From Oopsacas minuta (taxonomy: Eukaryota; Porifera; Hexactinellida; Lyssacinosida; Leucopsacidae), in contig JAKMXF010000111.1 in assembly GCA_024704765.1 (NCBI GenBank), forward strand, positions 1,070,619 through 1,134,618: a DNA stretch of 64,000 nucleotides, given 5' to 3'. Made by a program: the position numbers and the translations under genes. The notes below the pieces were generated by a model. It was given only the letters and a program-made list of their open reading frames with translations, was not told the DNA's origin and did not search any database. Of the stretch, positions 29,089 to 43,100 are shown piece after piece (position 1 is the stretch's first letter; every line of letters begins with the position of its first letter).

Positions 29089-31312
29089 CCAAATATACCA
29101 TGATTTATTGTCCAGTATATCCGTATAATATGATAATTATTACATCTTAAAGGAGCTTTTATAACTATACATGCTTATCCAATGTTGTCTTTAAGTTGCG
29201 TTGTTATGTTAAGTATAAAAGTAAGCTAGTTTCGAAATATTCTTCCGCGCATGACAGTAGTATACATTCTATGAGATGCTAGTTGTATATACTCTTTCAA
29301 ATGAAAAATGTTATTTCTATAATTCGCGAAACGTAAGAGAAAGCCCATCATTGTCAGACTAAAACATATTTTGTTGGAACTAATAATTTTGATTAGAGGC
29401 ATATGGGCTGCTCTTTATTTCAAGTTGATGCCACAATACTAAAATATAATTATTCAGTTCATTAATCTCGGTGAAAACTAACATCCAGTATTCAATATTA
29501 ATTGTACTGAACTGATAATTTGGTTAGATAGCACCTGCTTGTGAGTACAGCATAAGATCTTAAATAAATTACCGCTAACCTTCTTGGTAGAGATGTGACT
29601 ATTCTGTGACTGTTATCTAATTAATACCCTTATTAATTTAGTAATCCGGATTAAACTAAAATTGAGTCTTTTTAAAGAAAACCTATTTAAAATCATATTC
29701 TATCAAATTATCTATAATCTAATTAAATCATAAACTGATTAAAAACTGTTGCTCTGTAATTGAGTGATAAATTCACTTAGTTTGAATAATATTTTTCACA
29801 GATTATTAAGATATAGATCCTTTGAGTTATCATAGCAACGACAAGAGTACATTGAAATTCACGTAAAAAAACATGCATACTCTAATCCACGTGTAGAATT
29901 AATTTGAGATAGCATACCTGTTTTAAAATCAACATAGCGTGAATTTAATAATTAGAGAAAATAATCCACCCAATTTACTCTATATATCCACACATTTTCT
30001 AATCATTTATACCATCAATTTCTTCCTACGAGAAAAGGCCATAAGTTCAAATTCTTAACATAATTACAATAGCAATTTCTAGAACTCACAATACAACTCC
30101 CCCAGCCTTATGTTGCAAAACATTACCTATAGTAATAGTAAATACTCATGAGGTTGAAGGAAAAGAATATTTTCTTTCTATAAAAAACATCACCATACGT
30201 ATGCAGCAAATTTGGGAGTAGCTGAATTTGTTTTATGAAACATACTAAGAATTCAATAGATAATTATCCCAGTATAATAATGGCATTTCATCAAATTCCA
30301 CTCCCAACCAAACAAACTGCTGACATCTGTTGAGAGCATAATCAACTTGTACTTGACATCAATAAAGATGAATGAAATGATATTTAATTCATTATGTAGC
30401 AAGAATTATGTTGGTTAGGTATTCTGCTTGGGTGTGGTATTAATGTCTCCCCCACTTTGCGTTAGTAAGTAATGGAAACAATTGGCATTTTAAACTATCT
30501 AGCCTAGGGAAGACATACTATTTGAAAAGGAAGAAATTTGTCTGTAAACAAACCCAGTCAACATTATAACGAAAATATATTGAAAACATAGCATCACTGG
30601 CTATTTTATGTTCATAGTTGGTAAGAGAGTCGTATCGTAGAGGTTGTCAGCCAGTTTGAGTCTCTAGCTTACAGTTAGCCAATATATAAACCTCACACAT
30701 AAATATATAGAATATATAATTATTAATTTGCGTTTATTTCAATATTAAATGGGAATAATGTTACGAAATTTTGGCAGGTGGAAAATATTAACTTCTCAGC
30801 TGTATTACCAAATAATGTATTAATTATGGATACTGTATTTCTCTGGTAAGGGCAAGAAGATACGTACTTAGTTGGATAATTCATGATTTACTATTACTGT
30901 ACATCTACTGTTCTATACAATTCGAATGGAAGGGGATTTTGGAAGTTTGTTGCACGAAGGAATGTATTCTGGGTGCTGACGAAATACAGTGTATACTATA
31001 CTATACTATATTATATTATACTATACTATACTATACCTGTCTCTTATACTATACTATACTATACTATACTATACTATTTTATATTATTCTGTCAATTTCA
31101 TAATTTTTTTAATATTTGTTTTTAATATCCATAATCCATCTTACACAATTAATTGTTAGAATTTACGAATTCCTAAAATTGAGCAAATACAGGATACAAT
31201 AAGCAATAGCCTCATTGGAATAAATACAAATATTATAACTTAAAATGATTGAAATCTACACAATGAAGATCAATATTAAAACAACCAATTAAATAACAAA
31301 CAACATTGAAGT
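29089..31312. other. Long gene-free interval
   Basis: About 2.2 kb between CCDC89 and the Rab-like gene (convergent). No exon with recognisable product was seen on either strand. It contains the pentanucleotide repeat at about 30991-31080. Confidence 0.5.
30991..31080. repeat. (ACTAT)n pentanucleotide microsatellite
   Basis: Two blocks of ACTAT units with TTATAT variants, separated by CCTGTCTCTT. An apparent open frame across it is a by-product of the repeat. Confidence 0.85.
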
Positions 31313-32023
31313 TCAAAAATATCTGCAACAATTCGATTGTACTCCCTCTGTTCTAACATTATCATGTATTGTGATAGTATCTCCATCATGATGTGTATCA
31401 TCTATATCTAATTCAATTATTTGAGTAGATATTTTGGTAGAGGGCTGTTGTAAGTAAAGCGAGGGTAGAGTTTTCTTGCTCACAGCAACCAATGCTTCTG
31501 CAGCAATTGATATTAATACTTGTTCTACGTTCTCTCCAGTGAGAGCATTTGTGAGGAAGAAAGATAAGGAATGCTTTTTAGCAATGTCTTTTCCTTCCAG
31601 CAAAATAGGTAATGTAGTATCCCTAGATAAATAGTCCATTTTGTTACCGACTATAGCTTTAGCACATGATGTGAGGTGACACAGATTGGAGAGAAAGTTC
31701 TCTATCTCTCCAAGACTTTTGTGATTTGATAAATCAAATACAAGCAAGGCACCATGCAGCATCTTACCCCATGATTCAATTGCAATTTTAGGCGTCGTCT
31801 GCCTTGCAGCAAGATTCCTCCAATGAAATAGTATTATTTTCACATTTATGCCATCAATAGCAACTTCACATTGTCGGTATGCAGGCCGAGTAGTCAGTGA
31901 GGATTTGGTAAACTGTGATATCAAAGTGTTACAACCTACACTATCGTCTCCTACAAGAACGATTCGTAACACACAACCGAATTGAGAGAGATCCTTCAGA
32001 ACTGTTCTATCTTGAGTTGCCAT
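31313..32023 (-). CDS. Rab-like small GTPase with a degenerate nucleotide site
   Basis: A single exon of 236 residues. The fold is that of a Rab: strand CVLRIVLVGDDSVG, GALLVFDLSNHKSL, G4 IVGNKMD, a G5-like FLTNALTGEN, and a C-terminal CCRYF that could be prenylated (CCXXX). The P-loop reads GDDSVGCNTL where Rabs have GDSGVGKSSL, so both the phosphate-binding Lys and the Mg-binding Ser are lost. The switch II signature DTAGQE is replaced by FHWRNLAA. The frame is intact for over 700 bp, so it is likely expressed as a pseudo-GTPase rather than a dead gene. The closest Rab subfamily cannot be named. It is divergent from the bZIP gene. Confidence 0.8.
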   Translation of the reverse strand: MATQDRTVLKDLSQFGCVLRIVLVGDDSVGCNTLISQFTKSSLTTRPAYRQCEVAIDGINVKIILFHWRNLAARQTTPKIAIESWGKMLHGALLVFDLSNHKSLGEIENFLSNLCHLTSCAKAIVGNKMDYLSRDTTLPILLEGKDIAKKHSLSFFLTNALTGENVEQVLISIAAEALVAVSKKTLPSLYLQQPSTKISTQIIELDIDDTHHDGDTITIHDNVRTEGVQSNCCRYF

Positions 32024-32535
32024 CTAATCTGCCTTTTACAGGTTCGTAATTATAATATACGTAGTAACAGAAATAATATTTATAATTAATAAATTTTACA
32101 TTTTAATAATATTAAATTTCTGTAAACGTAGGTAAGTAGTATTTCCGGGAGAAAACCAAAAATACATTTGTTATCGCTTTAAAATTCAAAAATACATTTG
32201 TTTTCGCTTTAAAATTCAAAAATACATTTGTTTTCGCTTTAAAATTCAAAAATACATCTGTTTTGATAAACAAATTCACTTTCAATGAAGTTGTTTAATC
32301 TGCATTTTCGCTAACTTAAGATTCGTATTTTTGACTTAGATTACAATGTAATCAGATATTTACTAATCAATTAGTGGTAGTGCAGTTGAGTACCTAGTTT
32401 AGCATGCTTTTACCTCACTGAAATATTAAAAGTATAAATACTGCTTCTAAAGTGTATTATTTAACGAGAGCTGAGCTTTTATTCAATATTGTGATCAATT
32501 TTTATAACGCTTTAATTAACAACCAAAAAATAAAT
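32024..32535. promoter_or_regulatory. Shared promoter region, Rab-like gene and bZIP gene
   Basis: The two genes start 512 bp apart and point away from each other. A 30-bp tandem repeat lies inside (32151-32268). No firm TATA box or other known element was identified. Confidence 0.5.
32151..32268. repeat. 30-bp tandem repeat, about 3.8 units
   Basis: The unit contains AATACATTTGTTTTCGCTTT followed by AAAATTCAAA. Unit starts at 32161, 32191 and 32221 are nearly identical, with a partial fourth unit at 32251. Confidence 0.9.
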
Positions 32536-33531
32536 ATGGTAGATGTCCCTTGCTATCCAGGCGATTACCTGCGAATGAATAACGAGAGTATGTTCTACTC
32601 TCAAAATATGTATCAATTTCGTTCAGATCAGTTCAATTGTGCTCCTTATCTTCCACCTCATGCGCTAGCACAAAGACCATACAATCCTATCAACCACAAT
32701 AATATTCCACCTCATAACTATGTTCACGAACCTCAATACATGCCACCCTGTACACCGATGAGTCAGCTTTCTTTCTGCAATGAACAACCTATTTCTCCTC
32801 AAGATATATCTCCTTTCCAAACTCCACCCCAGAAAATATGCTACTATGCAGATTCAAACGATGGGTACACTCCGAATCTGCCCAACGATTTGAACAATTA
32901 TGTGCAAACAAGCCAATCCACAAGCGAATCAACTGAGAGTGAGGTAATTACTGCTTCTAATAACTAAGCCTAATAATTTGTAGTAAAAGCACAAATTAAC
33001 AAATGTAAATAATAAATTTGCAAATTTAGAACATTTTATTTTAGGAAATGAGCAAAGAAGATGTGAAAAATGTAATGAGTAAACAGATAATAGCAATATT
33101 GGAACAACAGGGTCCAACGGCTAATGGAAAGAGGAAAAGAATAAAAGTAAGAAATTTTCTAATTATATGCTAATTATGCATGTATCGTTCATTTATTGCT
33201 TGTAATTAAAATTATCAATTCTTTAGAAAGGAACCCTTACTCAATCGCAAAAAGTATATTTGAGAAGAGAGAGGAATCGTGTCGCAGCCACAAAGTGCAG
33301 AGAAAAGAGAAAGCAACAAAGCAGCGTCACTAAACTGGTAAGTATTGAAATATTACTTCAAACATTTCAATCTTTATTTTAATTGATATATTTTTATAGA
33401 AATATGAGGAATATAATGAAAAAAATCTGGAAATTCGGATGGATATCGAACGCTTGGAGCGACAAAAAGTGTACCTGCTTAGCGTAATAGAATCCCACTC
33501 TTGTATCAAAACCCCTCATATCACTTCGTGA
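32536..33531 (+). CDS. bZIP transcription factor, Fos/ATF3-like
   Basis: Exons 32536-32943, 33045-33146, 33227-33337 and 33400-33531, all phase 0, 250 residues. The start at 32536 has the better context (AAATATGG); an upstream in-frame ATG-like start at 32452 would add 28 residues. The N-terminal half is rich in Pro, Asn, Tyr and Gln, typical of an activation region. The basic region is LRRERNRVAATKCREKRKQQ, with Asn and Cys in the DNA-contact pattern. The zipper continues across intron 3 (KLKYEEYNEKNLEIRMDIER), ending LLSVIESHSCI, like the HxxxC end of Fos/ATF3/JDP proteins. It would bind DNA as a dimer. Confidence 0.85.
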
Positions 33532-34119
33532 AACCCCAAAGATCAAAAAATTTAAATCCTGGCGTACACAATGCATTTTCAAACTTGGAAGATATTGCAA
33601 AATTACAGATCTCCCAATTAATTATTTTATTCGGATGTTGCTTTTTTAATATCAATTTATTGATTGCTTATAGATCTCTTTATAGAATAATTTATAAGAG
33701 TTTAATCAAGATTCTTATGTTTGAAGAAATTAAATCTCAATAAAGAATTTACTTACATTTATATTACGTACTTCATAGTGTCTAACTGGGAAACTAGATT
33801 TGCACAAATTCCTTTCCCAAGAAAGGCAATGATTAGATCAATAAGGAATACGATGGAATAATAGAGAATATCGGAAAACTTCCATAGATACAAAGAATTT
33901 GAATTATCTTTGAAGTATAACTTGAAATGCTTGTTGTAAAGGGATACTTCAAAATATATTCGGACACCTTCCGAGCACTTTACCGCTAACTATTGTGAGA
34001 TAGCAAAACTGTAATCTCTACCTTAGGATTACCAATAAAAGTAGCAAAAATCTGCTCATTTAATTATTGATGCTTTGGGCCATATCCAAAAAATAAACTC
34101 ATGTACATTGTTGGCAATG
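33532..34119. other. Intergenic between bZIP and HECTD1 3' ends
   Basis: Convergent 3' flanks; no feature recognised. Confidence 0.5.
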
Positions 34120-37100
34120 TTAGTTTAAATGAAATCCTTTTTCTTTGGTAGCAGCCATGAGACATAGATGCATCTCTTCTTCAGTTTTGTACTCCGGGAG
34201 CTTGAGGTAATGGAAACACGTGTTGACAGAAGGGAGGGTGCCTTCATAGGTAGTAGACTTCCTTACCACACACAGTCTGGGATGGAGGTTGGCAAGTCCG
34301 CCTGGAGGGAGAGAAGATGACCCAGTCACAAATTGCACAAATGCCTATATAAAATAAGCAAGTAATATGAAAACATATGAGCTTTATGCTATGGCTAAAT
34401 AAAAATATTTCGTTGATATGTCATTTAAAATGAATAATCACTATTCTTATCAGGTTTCTTTCTAAATGTATAGCAGCAAACAAATTGGATATGCAAATTT
34501 AGAACATTTCTATTTACGACCTAGTAATGGCATCTGTGTTAATGTCAGTTGTCTGTAAATACGTAATTAGTTCATATGCGAAGCTTCTTCGGTTCAAAAC
34601 ACTTCACTAAACGATTTCAAAGTTATGCCCTTTTACAAATATGTAGGTGTCACTCAACTCAAATAAAATCATGATTAGATTTAATAGAATTACTTTTGAA
34701 CAGAACTAATAGTACAGTAGAACTCGGATAAGACGTACCCTCTCGGGAAAACTATAATTACTACGTACTAACCGAGTTATTTCTTATGTGAATATTCTCC
34801 CTATATACAATTAGTAAAAGAATAGATAAACTGTTTTGGAGAAAAGTAAGTATTAACTAACTTCCACTGTAAAAACGATTGAATTAGGCTGAAAGAACAG
34901 CCAATATTGGAGGGTAGATAATTTTATTTGTTGTATTTAAGAGTATTTATTCGTAGCAACATATTACAAATCACCCAGCCCCATGATTATCGTCACTAAA
35001 TGGGTTGCTACAAAATAAGACTCTTTAATGCATTAAGAATTTTAGAGTGCATAATTGTATATATTTCATTCAAATTAACCTGAGTGACTAGCTATTTCGA
35101 ATTTCTTCCAAACCCCATTAAAGTTTTAGCTTTTTTTAATCTTTTTACTCAATTTCAAAGTACTAATGGCTTCACGTATCATGAGTATTGATTAGATGTC
35201 GATCTAGCGTTGCTTAATGCTTATATCATCTAAACGAACATATTTCCAAATATTCGTTGGACATGATTACGAATAATGATTTCAGTCCTAGAAATAATAA
35301 TACAAAATATCTAGAGCGGTTGGTGTCAATAGGTTCATAGCAAATACAGTCAGACTCGGATGAGATGAATCGAACCCATTGGGGTAATATAAATCAGTAC
35401 GTATTATTCGAGAGTACGTATTATTCGAGAGTACGTCTTATTCGGATAGATATTGTATAGAAATGAATAGGAAAATATTTTTTGGGAAGAAAGAAAAATA
35501 AGTATTAACCGAGACGTCTCATCCGAGTTCTACTGTCAGCAAAACAATGGTATCGTACTGCTTTCGGGTATTCAAATATTTTAAAATATATTCAAATATT
35601 TAAAATTTTGTATTCATCAATCAAAGTTAAGAAACTCAAAATCAAAGCCTCGAAGAACGATTAGTAATAAAAGCTTTTCATCAAAGACTCTTTAAGAGAA
35701 TTTGATTTTCAATTGAATCTGTTGTTGTGCTATTTTTAAGTGTTAGAGGTTAGAGATATAAGCTATATTACATACAGCTACACTTCACGTTCACATCACA
35801 ATGCCTTTGATAAACAGTATTTCCGCAAACGATAATGGATCAAAGAAATTTTCTGCAGAAAGAAAAGTGTAGTATTATGCCACAATATAAAGGGACAACT
35901 TACTTTCTTTTCTGATGGTGTGAAATTTGTAGCAACCTCAGTAAACATCAAATATGCTGTGCTGAAATAAAAAGAAAAGATATCTAAATATTCAACAGCT
36001 AATGTCGTTTAACTATCCATTTTCCAAGGAGTTAATTTTTATTATAAAGACATAGCTCCCTAGTAGCAAAGTTCGTGTGCAAAAATATGACTTGCTGCTA
36101 GGCGAACTGCACTAAAAAAAATATATATATACACATATAGAGATTGAAGAAGCTAGTCTCAGAGATGACTTATGGCCTGGCTCAGAAAATGCAAGCATTG
36201 CAAGATCATTGACACTTATAATCCCCATGGATTCACGACGTATTGCCACACTTTTGGATTTTCGAAAATTTACATACTTTATTGTTATATTAGGTGGTTG
36301 AATTGGAATCCAAGTACTACCAAATTGTCTGACGCCATAAGTTTCACCAAATATTTTATTTTAAGGGAATTATTACGCCATCAATATTCTACAAAAAAAT
36401 AGCAAATTTCGAAATCTAGTAGCGCGAAAAATTACAAAAGTTACCTCATCTTGTCATAACCATTTTTGGCTTCTGTAAAGTTGAGTAGATCTTCTCTAGT
36501 CCAGTTTGGAACTTGTTCTCCACAAGCTACTAATCTGAGCTCTTCAGGTTGGAAGCAACTGAGTGTGTTCATTGGAAATACAGTATTGAACCCAGCTACA
36601 AATACAATAAACACTCGTTAATTCGAACACGGTTATTACGAAACTCCGATGATACGTAAACTATTCAGTCCATTTCAATGCCTTTACAGTACCAATTGCG
36701 ACCGTCATTTTGTGTACGAACACCAATTGACAGTCGTAAGTATAAATTGAAGTTCCATGGCATTCAAGCACACAAAATATATGCCAAATCGCTGCCGCAG
36801 TAAAATTCTATATTTTCGTAGCATATCGAGTGTCAGTGTGTGTATTTATTATGCGCTATAACTGCTCAACAACCTGGATTGCACATTGAAAGTGGGAAAT
36901 ATTATTCAACTAAACTCAGCAAGTATAACATTCGATTATTGCCGAAAGTGAGATGTTAGATCATTAAATTAATTGATTTGAGGATAATTTGATTCAGCGT
37001 ATTTCAAAATATCAACGGTAAAAACTCATTTCTTTTGGAATGATAAAGCGATTTAATAGCTATTCTTTTGACAGTTATGCAATTCCTTAAAAATATATAT

Positions 37101-40100
37101 TTGGATTTGGAAGTTTACAAATTTGTTACATAAACAAAGTTATAAATATCAAATCTTACCCCGAAATGACTCTAACTGTTTTTGTATTCCCTTCCGGAGG
37201 AGAAATTCTTGAATTGAGTCGATATACAGTTCTGCATTGTCTAATGTCACTGTCTACAGTTGTAGAAATAAATTGGTTACAAATCTACTCGATAATGAGA
37301 AATAATTATTAGAACATATCCAGGAAATATATTAATATTGCATATTCAATTTTTATGTAGACCCCAGCAATTATATAGATAAAGAAATAAAATAGAGTGT
37401 AAGACGTTGAATAAATTGTGAGAAGTTATCTAGCAGTAACTTCTCAGCAAATATAAATTTACCTTTTCCTCTCCCTCTGTAATTAGTTGGTATTTGTCAT
37501 ATCCATAACATGTTTCTGGACAATACGTGAAGTTAATACTAAAGAAATTTAATATATAAAAGAGTTAGAAAAAATTATATAATTAAATTTCATACAGGAC
37601 GTACTATAAACTCTCAACCGAACGATTTAAATCTTGAATTTTATTCGTCTTCTCCAGCTCAGAGAGAGTAGAATCGTCGAGAATTATTCTTTGTTGTTTG
37701 AGCGCATAAGTGAGTTCTTGAGTTAGAGACGCGTATGCTGGGTATAACAGTTTAAAATCTTCCTAAATCACAAAATTATCAATAAATACACAATTGTTAG
37801 ATAATCTCCTAGGCTAAAAACCTACATGATTCAATACCCCGTATGAACTAGTCGGTTTCTCTTTAATGCGATTAGTTGGAGAATTCGGTGTATCTAACTG
37901 TTCAGCTCTTTCTTTGCACTGCGAATCATTTTCTTTGGCTAATTCAGGCAATGGGCTATTTTCACCTAAAATATAATTTGAGATATACAATATTGCAACC
38001 GAATTATTGGCGAATAATGTATATCTAGCCAAATCCTAATACAGCATACACCCAAATAAAAATTTCACCACATTTAAACGATAACCAGTAGAAATAGTGT
38101 ATCTATACAAGAATGCAGAAATAGATTCCTTGATGTAGCATACCCTAGAGAGGGCAACAATGTATATCAAGGATGTTACAACTTGCAAAGTAACATAAAA
38201 ATAGTATTAAAACAGTTAGCTTTCCAATTGGCTTATTTCAAATTGTACAATAGATTGTGTCCAAGATATCAACGTTAGTCTCAGGAAGTATCGTGGGGGT
38301 GTTAGATAATATATCTATCTTCGAATTGATTATAATAATGTCATAAGTATTGTATTAGCTGAAAATGCATTATAGAAATCGTATCCGATAAAAATACAAA
38401 AAAAAAGAAGTTAGAGACATAGCGCAAATAATGTTAATCACTAGCTAATTAGCTTAATTAAATTACTATCCACATGATAGTTGTATCTATTGCACTAATG
38501 TATAGGACAAACTTGAAGAAATGATTTCAGCATTCGGGCTCGTAAGGTAGCGACCTTTCGCGATCACGTTTCCAATTGAAATCTGATAAAGTTTATTAGA
38601 ATTCGATGATTGAATCAGGTCGCTAACCACGAGATTAGAAGGGAGAAGGAATATATGTAATCATGACATATTAATAAAGATGGGAGGGAAATTGAGGTAA
38701 TTGTTATACTGAATCACACGAGTGGAATTGTATTGTCCAATTAATCAGAGTACAAATATGCTGAGGAATAGATTAACTTTCCAGGGTATTTTAGGAAGCA
38801 CTGATATAGTTACAAATTGTAATCATCATGTGATACCCAAACAATATCAATAATATGATGTTGTCCTTTGCCAAAATATTACTAACAATTAACCAACTAA
38901 CATGTACAATAAATGGTGAACACTATTCTAAAGTGTACGCAATAAGATCAAAAGGATGCAATAATCGTAATATTAATAAGAAGTGATGGAGCAGCCAGGG
39001 GGAATTCCAGTCCTGAACTTAACTGCCCAATTAACCTACTGAACTTCAAGAAGCATTTTCAATACTCATTACAAATCTAGTTCCCGCAATAGTAAGACTG
39101 ATAATAAAGAAAATGACTGTAGCAGAACCAAAATTTCATTCAGAATACTTCGCTCTGCTGGAAGTATTTTGAATCAGCATATAAGCGCATAAGCTACACA
39201 AATGTTTTGTATTACTTCTATTGCCATATTCGAAATTCGAACTCCTAGAAAATTGTTACTAAATTTTTCGCCTCCAGTCACTTGCCTGGATAAATCCAAG
39301 GCCCCCCAGAACTTTTTTGGTAAAGGATAATATGGCAAAATATCATAATTTGTGAAAACATTATCATACACCAATAGTTACCTTGTGTCATACTATCTTG
39401 TTCCTGCTTATAATATCCGGTAATTTTGTGTACTGCTGGACTCAGGGGGGAGGGAGCACACAACAGCTTAAGAAATGACGTAGAGAGGGGTAGATCTACT
39501 ATCCTGTCGTCTTGTAGCGCTTTCGCAAGGAATATACCAAGGAAATTAAACAATTCTGAAACCTTATTGCCTGATTCAGAATTTGGAGGATATGGAGCAG
39601 GGAAAAGTCCTTGGTTAAAATGTACAAACTTTGATCTTTTTTCATTTTCATCAACCCCACTTTCAATAGTCGTTTCATGATTGTTTATTGCCTAAAATAT
39701 GTTCAATACGTTAAAGTTAATATTTCAAAAAACTTTTTCCTAGAATTAGTTGTTGAAAAGTCTTACATATATTACTTAATATAATGATTATAGAAATTAA
39801 TATTAATAAACACAAAATATTAGCAAATGAAAATATAAAAATTTCCGAAGAATCGAAAGTCAAGAAATTTCCAATTAATAATAGGTAAATATGGCAAAAC
39901 CCAAATTAAACAAATTCTATGTGAGTAGCATATTTGGTAAGATAGGCTATTTTCTAGTTCGATATAAAGAATTAAATGATTAGTAAATTAGCAGATTTGT
40001 GTTACAAGTTACAACCAAGCTAAATCAAATAGATTCCAAATATAATGACCTACAAGTATAATAGAAAACGTTAACAAATTTCGTGGATATTCTATTTTGA

Positions 40101-43100
40101 CGTTGACATATTTATCATAGTGGTAAACAACGAATAAAACACAAATCAGAAAAGAGCTCAAAATTATTCAAAGATGAAAAAGAGCAATCATTGGAGTAAT
40201 TACTAAGAGCTACATAAAATATTCTTGGAAGAGTACCAATAACTGTTAGGAACATGCTGGACTATATTAGTACAGAGTAAATTTGTATTTTTGATGAGCA
40301 GTTTTAACCTTATCATCTTTTGTCATACTTTTTTTAATTGAAACACATTTTTGTTGTGAAAAGGCTTCATTCTCCGTCAATTTGGGGCTTAGTGAGCCAT
40401 ACAACCCTCGGATTGAATCAGTACACAAAGATTAGTGCTGGAAAAAACTGACTTGTGACATGAGATAGTATTGTTGAAGTTGGAACTAGCGCATTTTATG
40501 ATTACTAAATAGTGAAATTTGGTTTGCGTCTTTGAAAAATTGAGAGAAAATTCTCTTTACGACAATACCCACGATATTGAGTAACATACTTCACTAGTGA
40601 CTTCCCAGTGATCATTTAACCACATGTTTTGCTCCACCTTCTGTAGTTCTGTAGCGACAAGAGAATAGAACTCTAGAGAAGGTCCTAAACCTGTTCCTTC
40701 CTCATTCTCGTATTGAATCTAAATATACATATCACCCAGTAAGTCACCATTTGGTTAATGCAAAATATATTTACCTCTAAAATAGCCTTCCTCGAGCAGG
40801 TTGCTTCCATTACCCTCTTAGCTTGTTGTAAAGTCTGTAAAATTTAGATTAATTCAATCCGTAATTAACTGAATTAAAACTTAGTAGGATTCATCGTTAA
40901 GTCGTCGCACATTCTTACAATTGTAGAACAGTTCTAATAAATCCTCCTCACCAATTACTTACCAGGTTTCTAGATACAGTGACAATATCAACTTTCAGCC
41001 TCCCTAGTCTAAACTCATGATGCTCCTCAGATCTGGAGGTGGTCACATTCAAGTTAGATCTGTTACGATCCAATTCATCTTTGTGCCTCTCCTGGAGCCA
41101 AACAATAGACCTGTGGGATATCAAGTAAATATACCTGCCCCATGGAGTAAAGTAATTCTCTTCAAAAGTTAAGATGAAATAAAATAATATTACACAAAGG
41201 ATATAGTTCATAGGAAATGATTATGCTGGTAACCATCATATACTATCAGGTCCCTTCCTTCATACCACACAAATTAGTATTGGTATGTGGATTCAGAATT
41301 AATACCTACATTTAAATGTTAGTTATTGAGCACTGAGATATGTGTAGTGCTCATATTTACGAGAGTATATTGTTTGTTGGTTGAAAGCACACAGCATTTT
41401 GACTCTATTTGTAAAGTTGTACACTTATGTTTCTGTAAATTGGTATGAAACATAGTACAAAACTGTGACAGTAATTTAACTCAATTTATTTTACTTATAA
41501 GTTCACAAACCTTGTCGGTCCGAATGATTTACTCTTGAAATATTTCATTCGACATTCAAAAGGAATAACAAATGAATAATTACACAACACTTGACTAATC
41601 CATTCAGGCAAAGCGTCAGATGTTAGTGAGAGTGGATCCTAATTAATACAATGTAATCGATAGAGTAGGATGAATACACACAGGTTTGAAGTACACACGG
41701 ATATAAAAACTGACCTTTATTTGCATTAATATCTTGTTAGTGACCTTTTTACTATGATACTCTTCTTGAGTAACATGATTTGTAGCGTCTGAATAATGAT
41801 TAATTGTAAATTACACAATATGAATTGTATGGAGGTTGCAAATTGTGTTACCTTCACTATTGTCCTGAGAAGATAAGAATCTTATTTGTGACAATAGCTT
41901 AAGGACTTGGAAGAAAGTCTTACTATTATCCTGTTGGTTAGCAATAGAGTTATGCTGTCTATTCCTACTCAGTAAGGCTGGCTGACATTCCTATGGGAAA
42001 AGTAATGAAATGGAATTGGATATTAGTAAAGTTATTAATTTAGTTATTTTAGTACCGAGACTGAGCAGTGAATAATCAATTAAATAAATATAGTATGATA
42101 TATGTACCATCACTTCGGTTCATAAGGTTCTTCCATTAATATTATCAAGACAGCCATGAAATTCAATAAATATACAAGTATGGATAATAGTAAACATCTG
42201 CTTACATTAGTTTCATCCTCATGAAGTTTGTAGATAAGTCTATGTGATAAATAAGAGTATTCAAAATAAATATTCACTCTACACACACAAAGACCCTTAT
42301 ATAATACATTTGTGAATTAAATATAGTTTTGAAAACAAAAGGCATTTGTTCATATACAACTAAAACTGATAATCATATATAGCAGCAAGCACACCCTCTA
42401 CAACATTATCGGGTATTACCTCCCCACTAAGCTCTATACTAGGCTTAGCACAGGGAGGAATGTTATCCCATCTAAGGGTTATTACATCACTCTCAATCTC
42501 ATTTCGTGAAGGAGTTAAATGGATTGGTATAACATCTAAAAAGCGGAAGAATTCAGAAAGCAATGCTGTGTCTTCAACTTGTGCGATAGCATTTAAATAT
42601 CTCTCCAGCTTCCGTTGTCTAACTTCAATCACATGTTTAATATTTTTAGCCATTTTCTTTGGTGGAAACTTCGGATGAGGTTTTATAACTTTTTTCAATA
42701 TTTTCCTCAATTTGTAAAATTCTCGATATCTCTTCTCTACGATATGTTTTTGTGTACCATTGGTTACTTCAATACAATACACAGTATAGCTATTCCCAGA
42801 TGAAGGTTCTATGTTTCTGTGTTTTGGGATATGTATATAAAAATCTGCATCTTCTACTCCATTAGCCATTTCAAATAATTAATTACAGCAATATCAGTCT
42901 GTTATATTGTTCAGGTGGTATGCTTATGGTATAATATGATTACTGTAAGATTAGTTTTATTGCCCTCACAGGTAACTTTAGAACTAGCTTCAACCATAAA
43001 CATAAATATTGTCTTGGCAGCATAAATACATTCATTTCCGATTTGAGTTGTGTCCCAGTATACTATTATTTGCTTTGCTCACAAGTTACAAATTAATTAA

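Noticed and set aside
30883-31125. 80-codon frame
   Set aside because: Produced by the pentanucleotide microsatellite.
37966-39381. Possible fourth nested gene in HECTD1 intron 41
   Set aside because: No frame longer than chance and no recognisable motif on either strand.
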